NCBI GenBank assembly: GCA_937894675.1
Contig: CALCQO010000051.1
Location: forward strand, 1 to 10,436
Length of the DNA stretch: 10,436 nucleotides
Direction of reading: 5' to 3'
Source of the DNA: an uncultured Clostridia bacterium
GTDB lineage: Bacteria > Bacillota > Clostridia > Christensenellales > Aristaeellaceae
Shown here: positions 1-6,115 of the stretch, one piece after another
Layout: each line of letters begins with the position of its first letter
Numbering within the stretch: the first letter of the stretch is position 1
Position numbers and translations under genes: made by a program
The notes under the pieces: model-generated
Databases searched by the model: none
What the model saw: only the letters and a program-made list of their open reading frames with translations
What the model was told of the DNA's origin: nothing

Positions 1-288
1 GGAAACGGTCTTTACTAACTCACTGGTTGGTACAAAGACTGGGGGCAGACCAATGGTAGTGGAACTTGTGATAAAGTAAAAATCGACTCTGGCAATCTGA
101 ACAGTGTACTAATAATTACTTATCATATTGATAATGAGGAGTGGTCATATGGTTTGAGGTTTAACTGGCGAAATCAACCAGACCATCTGATAGTGCAAGA
201 TGAAGATGGGTTTGAATATAGCTTTTATCCGACAGATTTAGAAGATGCATTAGAGATTAAAAATGGTTTGCGTATTGTTGACTACTAA
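1..288 (+). pseudogene. 3' remnant of an unidentified AT-rich gene
   Basis: The forward frame that ends at TAA (286-288) is open for 89 codons from 19. Codons 1-15 of the window, in the same frame, run into a TAA at 16-18. There is no ATG or GTG start in the open part; the only in-frame start-like codons are late TTGs. The conceptual product is acidic and rich in aromatic residues (for example WYKDWGQ near its start and YSFYPTD near its end), with the composition of a real soluble protein rather than random translation. I read it as the tail of a gene that enters from the left and is interrupted by a nonsense codon, or as a truncated remnant. The AT-rich composition differs sharply from nrdJ downstream, which may indicate acquired DNA. 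The family is not recognised. A sequencing error at 16-18 is an alternative. Confidence 0.4.
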
Positions 289-546
289 ATCCTATGATTT
301 GGACAAGGGTAGTTAACGAATGAGCAACAAGAATTTTTATCTTGTTTATAATTGACAAAATTGATTCAGTGCAACTCGTCGCATGTCCCTATAAAATTTC
401 GCATATAACTATAATAAACTGATTCTTCTATAATAAATACTTACTATTATGGTGGTGTATCATGGGCGGGGCATTATTAATGCCTCGCTCATTATTATGG
501 ACATAAAACAGACACCCTGACGCGCTGTATTCATTCCGCCCATGCC
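289..546. other. AT-rich intergenic region without a convincing gene
   Basis: No supported gene lies between the left-edge remnant and the nrdJ promoter. A weak hairpin (AACAAGA at 326-332 with TCTTGTT at 340-346) might help end the upstream transcript but has no U-tract. A TTGACA at 352-357 has no -10 box at the usual distance. The ten-base string CTATAATAAA occurs twice, at 409-418 and 428-437. A 14-codon frame starting at 462 has no sequence support as a gene. Confidence 0.5.
466..488. promoter_or_regulatory. 23-bp near-perfect palindrome, possible operator
   Basis: GCGGGGCATTA (466-476) is the inverse of TAATGCCTCGC (478-488) around a single central T at 477, with one G/T discrepancy. 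With only one central base it would not form a good intrinsic terminator, and no T-run follows on either strand. A dimeric regulator site is therefore more plausible. It lies about 30 bp downstream of a TATAAT at 429-434 and about 60 bp upstream of the nrdJ -35 box. It does not resemble the NrdR box. Its function is unknown. Confidence 0.35.
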
Positions 547-575
547 TTGCCCATGACCACAAGATGATGTATAAT
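547..575 (+). promoter_or_regulatory. sigma-A promoter of nrdJ
   Basis: TTGCCC (547-552) and a perfect TATAAT (570-575) are separated by 17 bp. Transcription would start near 582, giving a leader of about 45 nt before the nrdJ start codon. That leader is too short for a cobalamin riboswitch. Confidence 0.7.
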
Positions 576-628
576 GCTGCCTACACGCACCCAAGGGGCG
601 GGGGTATTATGAACAAGGGGATATACAA

Positions 629-2935
629 ATGGATACAAGCAATTGGACGGTGGAGCAGTGGCTGGGGCAGGATCATGTGATTGGCGTGGATATCTTCAAG
701 CGCAAATATTTGCGCCCGGGGGAAACGCTGGACATGTGGTTCGACCGGGTGTCGGGCGGAGACCAGGAGGTGCGGGATCTGATCGCGGCGCGGAAGTTTT
801 TGTTCGGCGGCCGCGTGCTGGCCAACCGGGGCACCAACACCACCGGCAGCCTGAGCAACTGCTATTCCATCGGCTATTGCCCGGATGATTACGCCGGCAT
901 CATGGATGTGGCCAAAAAACTGGGGCTCACCTATAAAGGCCAGGGCGGCCAGGGCGTGTCCATGACCCAGCTGCGCCCCAAGGGCGCCCCCATCGGGCGG
1001 GACTATACTTCCGACGGCATCATCCCCTTTATGAAGATATTCAACGAGGTCACCGACTCAACCTCCCAGGGCGGGGCGCGCAAGGGCGCGCTGATGATCA
1101 GCCTGGACGCGCGGCACAAGGAAGCGATGGACTTTATCACCGTCAAGTCCGGCCAGGGCATCATTGAGAAAGCCAACCTGTCGCTGGAAATCGACGATCA
1201 GTTCATGCGCGCGGTGGAGCAGTGGTATGAGACGGGGGAGGAAGTGGTGCTGCACGAAAAGCGGCAGTACGGCGCCCATACGGTGGAGTACGACGTAACC
1301 CCCATCCAGGTGTTCCGGGCGCTGGTGGACAACGCCTGGGACTGGGGCGACCCCGCCTGCCTGTTTGTGGACGAGTTCCGCAACCGCAACATCATGGAGT
1401 TTATGGAAGGCTACCGGGTGGAAACCTCCAACCCCTGCGGCGAGCAGCCCCTGGCCAAGCACGCGGCGTGCTGCCTGGGCTCCATCAACCTGGCGGAGTT
1501 TGTGATGAATCCCTACACCCAGGAAGCCTCCTTTGATTATGAAGGCTTCCATGCCGCTGTGAAGGCGGCGGTGCGGGCGCTGGATGACATCGTGGAGGAA
1601 AACCTGGACCGCCACCCCCTGCCCGAGCAGCAGGAGATGGCCCGCAGCTACCGCAACATCGGCCTGGGGGTACTGGGCTACGCCAATATGCTGATGATGA
1701 TGGGCTTAAACTATGGCGGCAAGAAGGCGCTGGAAATGACCGATGAGCTGTTTGACGGCATGTTCAAAACCGCCGTGCGCGCCAGCGCAGATTTGGCGGT
1801 CGAGCGGGGCAAGTTCCCTGCCTACAGCCACAAGGTATGGCTTTCCCGCATCATGAAGGAGCATTTTGACGCCAAGGAAATCAAGCTGCTCAAGGAAAAG
1901 GGGCTGCGCAACTGCTCGCTGCTGTCGGTGGCGCCCACGGGCAGCCTGAGCACCTTCCTGGGCCGCAGCGGCGGCGTAGAGCCCGAGTACGCCATCAAGT
2001 ACACCAGGCGCACCGTAGGCGCCACCGAGGGGCAGGACACCTATTATGACATCTTCTGCAAGACCGCCCAGGAATATCTGGAGCAGACCGGCAGCGCGGA
2101 GCTGCCCGGGTACTTCATCACCAGCGTGGACATCCCCAGCGACCAACGCATCGCCGTGCAGGCGGTGATGCAGAAGCATGTGGACACAGCCATCTCCTCC
2201 ACCGTCAACCTGCCCGAAAGCGCCACCCGGGAGGAAGTCGCCCAGATTTTCCTGCAGGCTTGGCGCAGCAAGCTTAAGGGCATCACCATTTTCCGTGATG
2301 GCTGCAAGAAGGTGGGCATTCTAACCACCGGCGGCAAGCAGGACAACCAGACCGGCGAGGAGGGGGACCAGACCCTGCGCCGGGGGCATGTGCTGCGCCA
2401 CAGCGACAGCAACACGATCCGCATCCGCACCATCCAGAGCGGCTGCGGCAAGGTCTACGTCCACGCCCATTTCGACCCGGAGACGGGAGATTTGATCGAG
2501 CTGTTCCTGGACAGGGGCGGCTCGGGCGGGTGCGAGCGGTACATGAACGGCCTCTCCCGTATGACCAGCCTGGCTGCCCGGGGCGGCGTAGGCACTGAGG
2601 ACATCATCGACCAGATGCTGTCGGTGGGCCAGTGCGCCGCCTATATCCGCCGCCGGGTCAAGGAGGGGGACGCCTCCAAGGGCGCTTGCTGCCCCAACGC
2701 CATCGGCTTTGCCCTGCAGGAGATGTGGGACGATGTGCGCGAGAGCATCCCCAACGGCAAGAACGGCGACAGCCACAGCGCCGGCAACGGCACCGCCCTG
2801 GCGCTGGCGGAGCGCGTGAAAAAAGAGGAAGCCATCACCAACTACGCCCACTGCCCGGAATGCAAGCAGAAAACCCTCACTCAGGAGGGGGGCTGCAATG
2901 TGTGCAAGGCCTGCGGCTATTCAAGGTGTGACTGA
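629..2935 (+). CDS. nrdJ: adenosylcobalamin-dependent (class II) ribonucleotide reductase
   Basis: This cytosolic enzyme reduces ribonucleotides to deoxyribonucleotides, using adenosylcobalamin to generate a thiyl radical without oxygen. The 768-residue product has the barrel signatures of the RNR large-subunit fold: SNCY with Cys78, the first redox cysteine; NPCGE at 268-272, where Cys270 would carry the thiyl radical, flanked by Asn268 and Glu272; CCLGSINL at 281-288, with Cys281 as the probable partner of Cys78; and APTGS at 435-439. A TSCPD-type domain spans about 597-701. The C-terminal tail is cysteine-rich (CPEC at 742-745, CNVC at 756-759, Cys762, Cys767) and should re-reduce the active site or bind zinc. 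No N-terminal ATP-cone is apparent, because the catalytic domain begins almost at once. The ATG at 629 follows AAGGGG (615-620) with an 8-nt gap. The gene is monocistronic, between its own promoter and a hairpin terminator. The family is certain; whether it uses di- or triphosphates is not visible. Confidence 0.95.
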   Translation: MDTSNWTVEQWLGQDHVIGVDIFKRKYLRPGETLDMWFDRVSGGDQEVRDLIAARKFLFGGRVLANRGTNTTGSLSNCYSIGYCPDDYAGIMDVAKKLGLTYKGQGGQGVSMTQLRPKGAPIGRDYTSDGIIPFMKIFNEVTDSTSQGGARKGALMISLDARHKEAMDFITVKSGQGIIEKANLSLEIDDQFMRAVEQWYETGEEVVLHEKRQYGAHTVEYDVTPIQVFRALVDNAWDWGDPACLFVDEFRNRNIMEFMEGYRVETSNPCGEQPLAKHAACCLGSINLAEFVMNPYTQEASFDYEGFHAAVKAAVRALDDIVEENLDRHPLPEQQEMARSYRNIGLGVLGYANMLMMMGLNYGGKKALEMTDELFDGMFKTAVRASADLAVERGKFPAYSHKVWLSRIMKEHFDAKEIKLLKEKGLRNCSLLSVAPTGSLSTFLGRSGGVEPEYAIKYTRRTVGATEGQDTYYDIFCKTAQEYLEQTGSAELPGYFITSVDIPSDQRIAVQAVMQKHVDTAISSTVNLPESATREEVAQIFLQAWRSKLKGITIFRDGCKKVGILTTGGKQDNQTGEEGDQTLRRGHVLRHSDSNTIRIRTIQSGCGKVYVHAHFDPETGDLIELFLDRGGSGGCERYMNGLSRMTSLAARGGVGTEDIIDQMLSVGQCAAYIRRRVKEGDASKGACCPNAIGFALQEMWDDVRESIPNGKNGDSHSAGNGTALALAERVKKEEAITNYAHCPECKQKTLTQEGGCNVCKACGYSRCD

Positions 2936-3202
2936 CGCGGGGAAAGCGGCGAAAAGGGTTGCTGACTGAGAATTTTAATGGATAATCCCGCGGGCAAGGC
3001 AGACCCTAGGCTTGCCGATAACAAGCACAACATGAAATTGAAAAAGCAAGGAAAAGAAAAGAGGCGCCAATGCCTCTTTTCCTTATGTGTTCCGTTCCTG
3101 ATTTCATGGGCTGCCCTCACATGATGAAACTGTTGTCTTTGCGGGCAAGGAAAGTTATGCGGCATCCTGGATGCAAAATCCTTACTTTTTTGCGTTTTTC
3201 AA
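2936..3202. other. intergenic region between nrdJ and the tRNA promoter
   Basis: Apart from the hairpin terminator at 3057-3080, I see no gene or clear regulatory element. Short reading frames here, including one on the minus strand at 2917-3165, lack ribosome-binding sites and recognisable sequence. Confidence 0.5.
3057..3085 (+). terminator. hairpin terminator downstream of nrdJ
   Basis: AAAAGAGGC (3057-3065) pairs perfectly with GCCTCTTTT (3072-3080) around the loop GCCAAT. The A-rich 5' arm and T-rich 3' arm make it usable in both directions. It lies about 120 nt after the nrdJ stop, so a long 3' UTR would be transcribed. Confidence 0.6.
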
Positions 3203-3231
3203 TTGACAAACCTCCATGAGGTGGATATAAT
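3203..3231 (+). promoter_or_regulatory. consensus sigma-A promoter of tRNA-Lys
   Basis: TTGACA (3203-3208) and TATAAT (3226-3231) match consensus at every base with a 17-bp spacer. Such a strong promoter suits a stable RNA gene. Transcription should begin near 3238, leaving a 5' leader of about 60 nt to be trimmed from the tRNA precursor. Confidence 0.9.
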
Positions 3232-3297
3232 AGCAAAGCGGTTTCGGAAATCCCATGGCAAAATCATCGCAGGGAAAGAAGCGGAAACCAGCGGCAC

Positions 3298-3373
3298 GCG
3301 CCTTTAGCTCAGTTGGTAGAGCACCTGACTCTTAATCAGGGTGTCCCGGGTTCGAGTCCCTGAAGGCGCACCA
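3298..3373 (+). tRNA. tRNA-Lys, anticodon CTT
   Basis: The 76-nt cloverleaf has an acceptor stem GCGCCTT (3298-3304) pairing with AAGGCGC (3363-3369), then discriminator A and an encoded CCA. The D arm contains AGCTCAGTTGGTAGAGC. The anticodon stem CCTGA/TCAGG encloses loop CTCTTAA, giving anticodon CTT, which reads the lysine codon AAG. The T loop is TTCGAGT. The T stem, CCGGG against CCCTG, has a C-U mismatch at its second pair (positions 50 and 64). The gene has its own promoter and terminator. Its 3' end faces the prophage and is the probable integration target. Confidence 0.96.
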
Positions 3374-3381
3374 CCTAAAAA

Positions 3382-3414
3382 CCGTTGAAGCATAACGCTT
3401 TAGCGGCTTTTTTT
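3382..3414 (+). terminator. intrinsic terminator of tRNA-Lys
   Basis: CCGTTGAAGC (3382-3391) pairs with GCTTTAGCGG (3397-3406) with two G-U wobbles and a 5-nt loop. A C and a run of seven T (3408-3414) follow. It starts 9 nt after the CCA end of the tRNA. If the attachment core lies inside the tRNA, this terminator was supplied by the phage. Confidence 0.8.
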
Positions 3415-3469
3415 GTTTCTGTCCGCTCTACTGAAAATTAACGTAATTAGCGCTATTTTGTGCAATGTT

Positions 3470-3594
3470 GGTTGTACCTTTGGTTGTACTGTTTGTAACA
3501 AAAAAATAATTTGAAAAAAATCAAAAAAGTTGCATCTGTGTTGCATGGTTAAATAACACGGCATTATAGCCTGCTTGTTGCATTTCGTGTTGCA
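3470..3594. repeat. phased GTTGYA direct repeats, candidate attachment-site arm
   Basis: GGTTGTAC occurs at 3470-3477 and 3482-3489, 12 bp apart. GTTGCA occurs at 3529-3534 and 3540-3545 (11 bp apart) and at 3577-3582 and 3589-3594 (12 bp apart). The last two pairs belong to longer similar units, GTTGCATCTGTGTTGCA and GTTGCATTTCGTGTTGCA. All copies share one orientation and near-helical spacing, as expected for cooperative protein binding on one DNA face. The position between the tRNA target and the prophage operon terminator suggests integrase arm sites or excisionase sites. This assignment is inference. Confidence 0.5.
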
Positions 3595-3665
3595 CATATC
3601 AAAACACACACGTCACCCACACCCGACACAACCCGCCCCGGCCCCGATTCTGTCAGATACAACAC

Positions 3666-3691
3666 AAAAAACCGCCCCCAAGCGGGAGCGG
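3666..3691 (-). terminator. intrinsic terminator of the prophage late operon
   Basis: On the minus strand CCGCTCCC and GGGGGCGG form an 8-bp stem with one wobble around loop GCTT, followed by six T (plus-strand A at 3666-3671). It lies about 105 nt beyond the holin stop codon and is the only strong stop signal seen on this strand. Confidence 0.85.
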
Positions 3692-3692
3692 C

Positions 3693-3753
3693 GAAGTTTT
3701 TGAAGCGCAAGTCAGAAAACTCTGCGTTCTGTGAAGTTTTTGAAGCGCAAGTC
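3693..3753. repeat. 21-bp direct repeat, two copies with 40-bp period
   Basis: The 21-bp word starting GAAGTTTTTGAAG and ending CGCAAGTC occurs identically at 3693-3713 and 3733-3753, separated by 19 unrelated bases. It fills most of the gap between the operon terminator and the holin gene, so it would be in the 3' UTR of the late transcript. It is not palindromic, and no function is recognised. Confidence 0.75.
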
Positions 3754-3797
3754 GAAATAAGCGCCCTGTGCGGTATGCCTTATATCAAGGTGCCGCG

Positions 3798-3989
3798 TCA
3801 GAACCTGTCAGCCGATGTGGGCGAATTGAGCACGCCAAACGCCACAAGCATCTGGAGCACAGCGGCCACAACCTGGTTAATCGTCTCGCTTTGAGTAGGT
3901 GCAACCACATCCAGCAGCACCAGGATGCTCAGGATTTGAGCGACAAGAGCCGACCACAATACCGGGGATTTGATTCTGTTTTGTTCCAT
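3798..3989 (-). CDS. phage holin
   Basis: Holins gather in the cytoplasmic membrane and open it at a set time so that endolysin can reach the cell wall. The 63-residue product has a short polar N-terminus with a positive charge, a hydrophobic segment at about 9-28, a second at about 37-53, and a C-terminal GVLNSPTSADRF. The size, topology and the small-residue NPT-type ending recall Firmicutes phage holins of the phiLC3/r1t kind; I cannot fix the exact family. I chose the ATG at 3989 because AAGGAG lies 6 nt upstream (3996-4001). A longer frame starting at 4055 would overlap the preceding gene and lacks such a site. It is the last gene of the late operon, 11 nt after the upstream stop, whose codon overlaps the Shine-Dalgarno site. 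Confidence 0.8.
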   Translation of the reverse strand: MEQNRIKSPVLWSALVAQILSILVLLDVVAPTQSETINQVVAAVLQMLVAFGVLNSPTSADRF

Positions 3990-4000
3990 GCTTTTCTCCT

Positions 4001-4327
4001 TCATCTTTTCGACAGATAATCGTTGAATTTGTCCCTCGCGCGTGAAATATTGCACCCCTCGTCATTGAGCGCAATCATCACAGCCTGCAACGCGCCGAGC
4101 ACAGCCGCCATGTCGTGCCCCTGACGGTCGACGCCGTCTTTAATATCGGATATGTCCTCTTTGATGGTGCTGATTTCGCCCTTGAGCGCATCAATGGATT
4201 CTTTATTCGTTGCCACCTGCGACAGGGCCTCCTTGCTCTTATTGGTCTGGATTGCCAACCGCCACAAGGCGGCAAGTATCGCTACAATGACCCCCAGCAG
4301 CGCCTTGACAGGCGCTATCCACTCCAC
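4001..4327 (-). CDS. small membrane-anchored coiled-coil protein of the lysis cassette
   Basis: The 108-residue product has one N-terminal membrane segment (about 5-24, APVKALLGVIVAILAALWRL), then a heptad-like charged region (about 28-70) predicted by eye to form a coiled coil, then a weakly hydrophobic stretch (73-87) and a basic C-terminus. The start is GTG at 4327: an ATG two bases earlier runs into a stop after four codons, whereas GAGAGGGG (4337-4344) is well placed for the GTG. The endolysin stop TGA ends 1 nt before this GTG, so translation is probably coupled. Between endolysin and holin genes, it may be a second holin, an antiholin or an XhlA-like membrane partner. XhlA has its membrane segment at the C-terminus, so it is not a clear match. 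The role is inferred from position and topology only. Confidence 0.75.
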   Translation of the reverse strand: MEWIAPVKALLGVIVAILAALWRLAIQTNKSKEALSQVATNKESIDALKGEISTIKEDISDIKDGVDRQGHDMAAVLGALQAVMIALNDEGCNISRARDKFNDYLSKR

Positions 4328-4328
4328 A

Positions 4329-5429
4329 TCACACCACCCCTCTCAAAGCGGCGATAATGACGGCCTGGCGCTTATTTAGCCCCTCCAGTTCGGCCCACAG
4401 CGCCGCCTTGTCCACATCAACCACATCAGGGGGGTCGGAATCCCCGGGATACGCTTCCCCGTCAACCCTTAAATATTGCTCCATCATCCAGCCGATTTTC
4501 CCGTTGTACTTAATTTGATACCACCCATCTTCTCCACGCCGTATGCCTTGGACATAGACACCATCACGGATGTTTGAAAGTATCAGCGCATTGATATCGG
4601 GTTTTTTCCGCATCCGAGCGGTTCCGCCGCCAGTAACGGTAACAACAAGCGGCTCCGTCTCAACCGTTCCGTCTGGAGAAGTATAAACCGTTAAATCTTG
4701 CACGGGTTCCTCCTCATTGGCGCTGTCTTGATATGGCATGTCGGGCGGTATAGGGTCAGGCTGGGCGTCTGTGGTGATGAATTTGCTCATCACATACCCG
4801 TCATGGCCGCCGTATCTGACGCGCGTCCACTCGGCACCGATCGACACGATCTCAACCTTCTCGCCGCCGTTGATGCGGCCATACCACTGGCTGTCTGTGG
4901 ACGGACTGATGCGGAATTTAACGTTACTGTCTTTGGGGAGGTTGATATAACCAACCATAGCGTCTCCTTCTGGCACGTCGTATACCATGCCTGTATAGTC
5001 CACATCCTCAAACTCAGCGATGATGTCCCAGCTGTTCGGCCCGATTTTCGCCGTTGATACCCCCGGCCCGTCCCGCCCCGATGCCGTCCGGGTGCTGTCC
5101 AGTATCTCGCCCTCGTCCGTCCCGATGCCTATATGGTTATAGTCAATCGGGTCAGCGTCGCTCTTGTATCGGTCAGGTAACGCATACCCGGATTGATTCG
5201 GCAGCACGGTCTTGAGCACAGCGCACCCGTCGTACAGCTGCGATTTATCCGTCAGCGGGCGCATGTTGCGTAATTCATGCCTGGCGAACCAGTTCGAGCC
5301 GACCAACTGCGTTTTTGCCCCGTATCGCTCTAATATCTTCCATATCGACCCGATGCAGTCCCGTTGAGCGTAGGTGTATTTGCCGATGGTCTTTTTGTAT
5401 TCATCAACCAGCTGCTTGCCTGTTATCAT
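4329..5429 (-). CDS. endolysin: NlpC/P60-type hydrolase with two SH3b domains
   Basis: This enzyme should cleave peptidoglycan peptide bonds at the end of infection. The N-terminal domain (about 1-145) shows the NlpC/P60-like pattern: Asp24-Cys25 followed by IGSIW at the start of a helix, giving the catalytic cysteine, and His99 in NHIGIGT as the probable base. Two SH3b wall-binding domains follow, about 158-218 and 262-322, each ending in a G-Y/W-hydrophobic pattern (DGYVMSKF, IGWMMEQYL). They are joined by an acidic, proline-rich linker (222-245). A short C-terminal tail (338-366) resembles helical tails of other phage lysins. There is no signal peptide, so release depends on the holin. ATG at 5429 overlaps the preceding stop as ATGA, with GAGG at 5437-5440. 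The domain assignment is firm; the exact bond cleaved is not visible. Confidence 0.85.
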   Translation of the reverse strand: MITGKQLVDEYKKTIGKYTYAQRDCIGSIWKILERYGAKTQLVGSNWFARHELRNMRPLTDKSQLYDGCAVLKTVLPNQSGYALPDRYKSDADPIDYNHIGIGTDEGEILDSTRTASGRDGPGVSTAKIGPNSWDIIAEFEDVDYTGMVYDVPEGDAMVGYINLPKDSNVKFRISPSTDSQWYGRINGGEKVEIVSIGAEWTRVRYGGHDGYVMSKFITTDAQPDPIPPDMPYQDSANEEEPVQDLTVYTSPDGTVETEPLVVTVTGGGTARMRKKPDINALILSNIRDGVYVQGIRRGEDGWYQIKYNGKIGWMMEQYLRVDGEAYPGDSDPPDVVDVDKAALWAELEGLNKRQAVIIAALRGVV

Positions 5430-6106
5430 TTAACTTCCTCCCACCCATACGCCCCCGGCACCCATGTGTTTGCGTCCGCTGTGGATATCCATCTCTTGCC
5501 GTCATGCGTCACTTTATCCCCCACAGCATACGCATTGTGCGCCCCTGTTGGCTGTATCCATTCCGGCCATTCCTCGGCTGGATTTGCGGCCAGCGAAAAC
5601 AAAGAAGCAGCCTTGTCAGGCGACCAACCGGCCTGTATCGTGTGCCCCTGCCCCACGTTGACCCGGTACAGTTTGTCCGCATGCCGCCAGTAGCTCCCCG
5701 CCTCGGCCTGTTGCCCGATGTTGTCAGACCACAGCGGGAACATAGCGGCGTTGTCCAGCGCGTCATCAGCCGTAACAACGTCCGTCTGCGCCAGCGCCCG
5801 GAACATGACCGTTGCGGCTTTTTGCGTCACTTGGAGCGGGTCGGGCGGGGGCGGCGGGATAGCGTCAATGTCTGCCTGTATTTCTTCGGCGGTGCGCTCC
5901 GTAACCTTCCCATCTGCCAGCTTATAGCGTGGCACTCCTTCATCGGTATAAAGAGGTTTCGGCAAATAATTCCCCTGAGCGTGGTGAAATTTGTCGCCTT
6001 CGCCCTTATCAATTTCCGTCCATCCGCTCGTGTCGGGCAGGAAAGCGTCTGAATTTATAGCCGCGATGCAGCCCGCTTCATCTGTCTTGACGTAAACTTT
6101 ATACAT
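5426..6106 (-). CDS. tail-associated protein with C-terminal carbohydrate-binding module
   Basis: The 226-residue product has an N-terminal domain (about 1-82) of the kind found in XkdW-like tail accessory proteins, a proline run (84-88), a middle helical segment (about 92-175), and a C-terminal aromatic-rich module (about 179-225). That module, with EWIQPTGAHNAYAVGDKVTH and a closing YGWEEV, matches the pattern of small chitinase-type carbohydrate-binding modules (CBM5/12-like). The module probably lets the virion or the lysis machinery hold cell-surface glycans. ATG at 6106 has AAGGAGGGG just upstream, and this site overlaps the stop codon of the preceding gene. The gene overlaps the endolysin start by 4 nt, which argues for coupled expression. 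The function of the N-terminal domain is uncertain. Confidence 0.7.
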   Translation of the reverse strand: MYKVYVKTDEAGCIAAINSDAFLPDTSGWTEIDKGEGDKFHHAQGNYLPKPLYTDEGVPRYKLADGKVTERTAEEIQADIDAIPPPPPDPLQVTQKAATVMFRALAQTDVVTADDALDNAAMFPLWSDNIGQQAEAGSYWRHADKLYRVNVGQGHTIQAGWSPDKAASLFSLAANPAEEWPEWIQPTGAHNAYAVGDKVTHDGKRWISTADANTWVPGAYGWEEVK

Positions 6107-6115
6107 TTCCCCTCC

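Noticed and set aside
462..506. Fourteen-codon leader peptide starting at ATG 462
   Set aside because: It is essentially a translation of the palindrome, and nothing about its codons or spacing supports expression.
289..628. Cobalamin riboswitch before nrdJ
   Set aside because: The transcript leader from the assigned promoter is only about 45 nt and no B12-box-like structure was recognised upstream.
3400..3609. Minus-strand 69-codon frame in the candidate attachment region
   Set aside because: It lies downstream of the operon terminator on the same strand, overlaps the tRNA terminator, and its sequence is mostly a translation of the GTTGYA repeats. No convincing ribosome-binding site.
3700..4019. 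Plus-strand frames over the repeat and holin region
   Set aside because: They run against the holin and coiled-coil genes, have no Shine-Dalgarno site, and one (3700-3894) is partly a translation of the 21-bp repeats.
3990..4055. N-terminal extension of the holin to an ATG at 4055
   Set aside because: It would overlap the preceding gene by about 55 nt and lacks a ribosome-binding site, whereas the ATG at 3989 has AAGGAG at the right distance.
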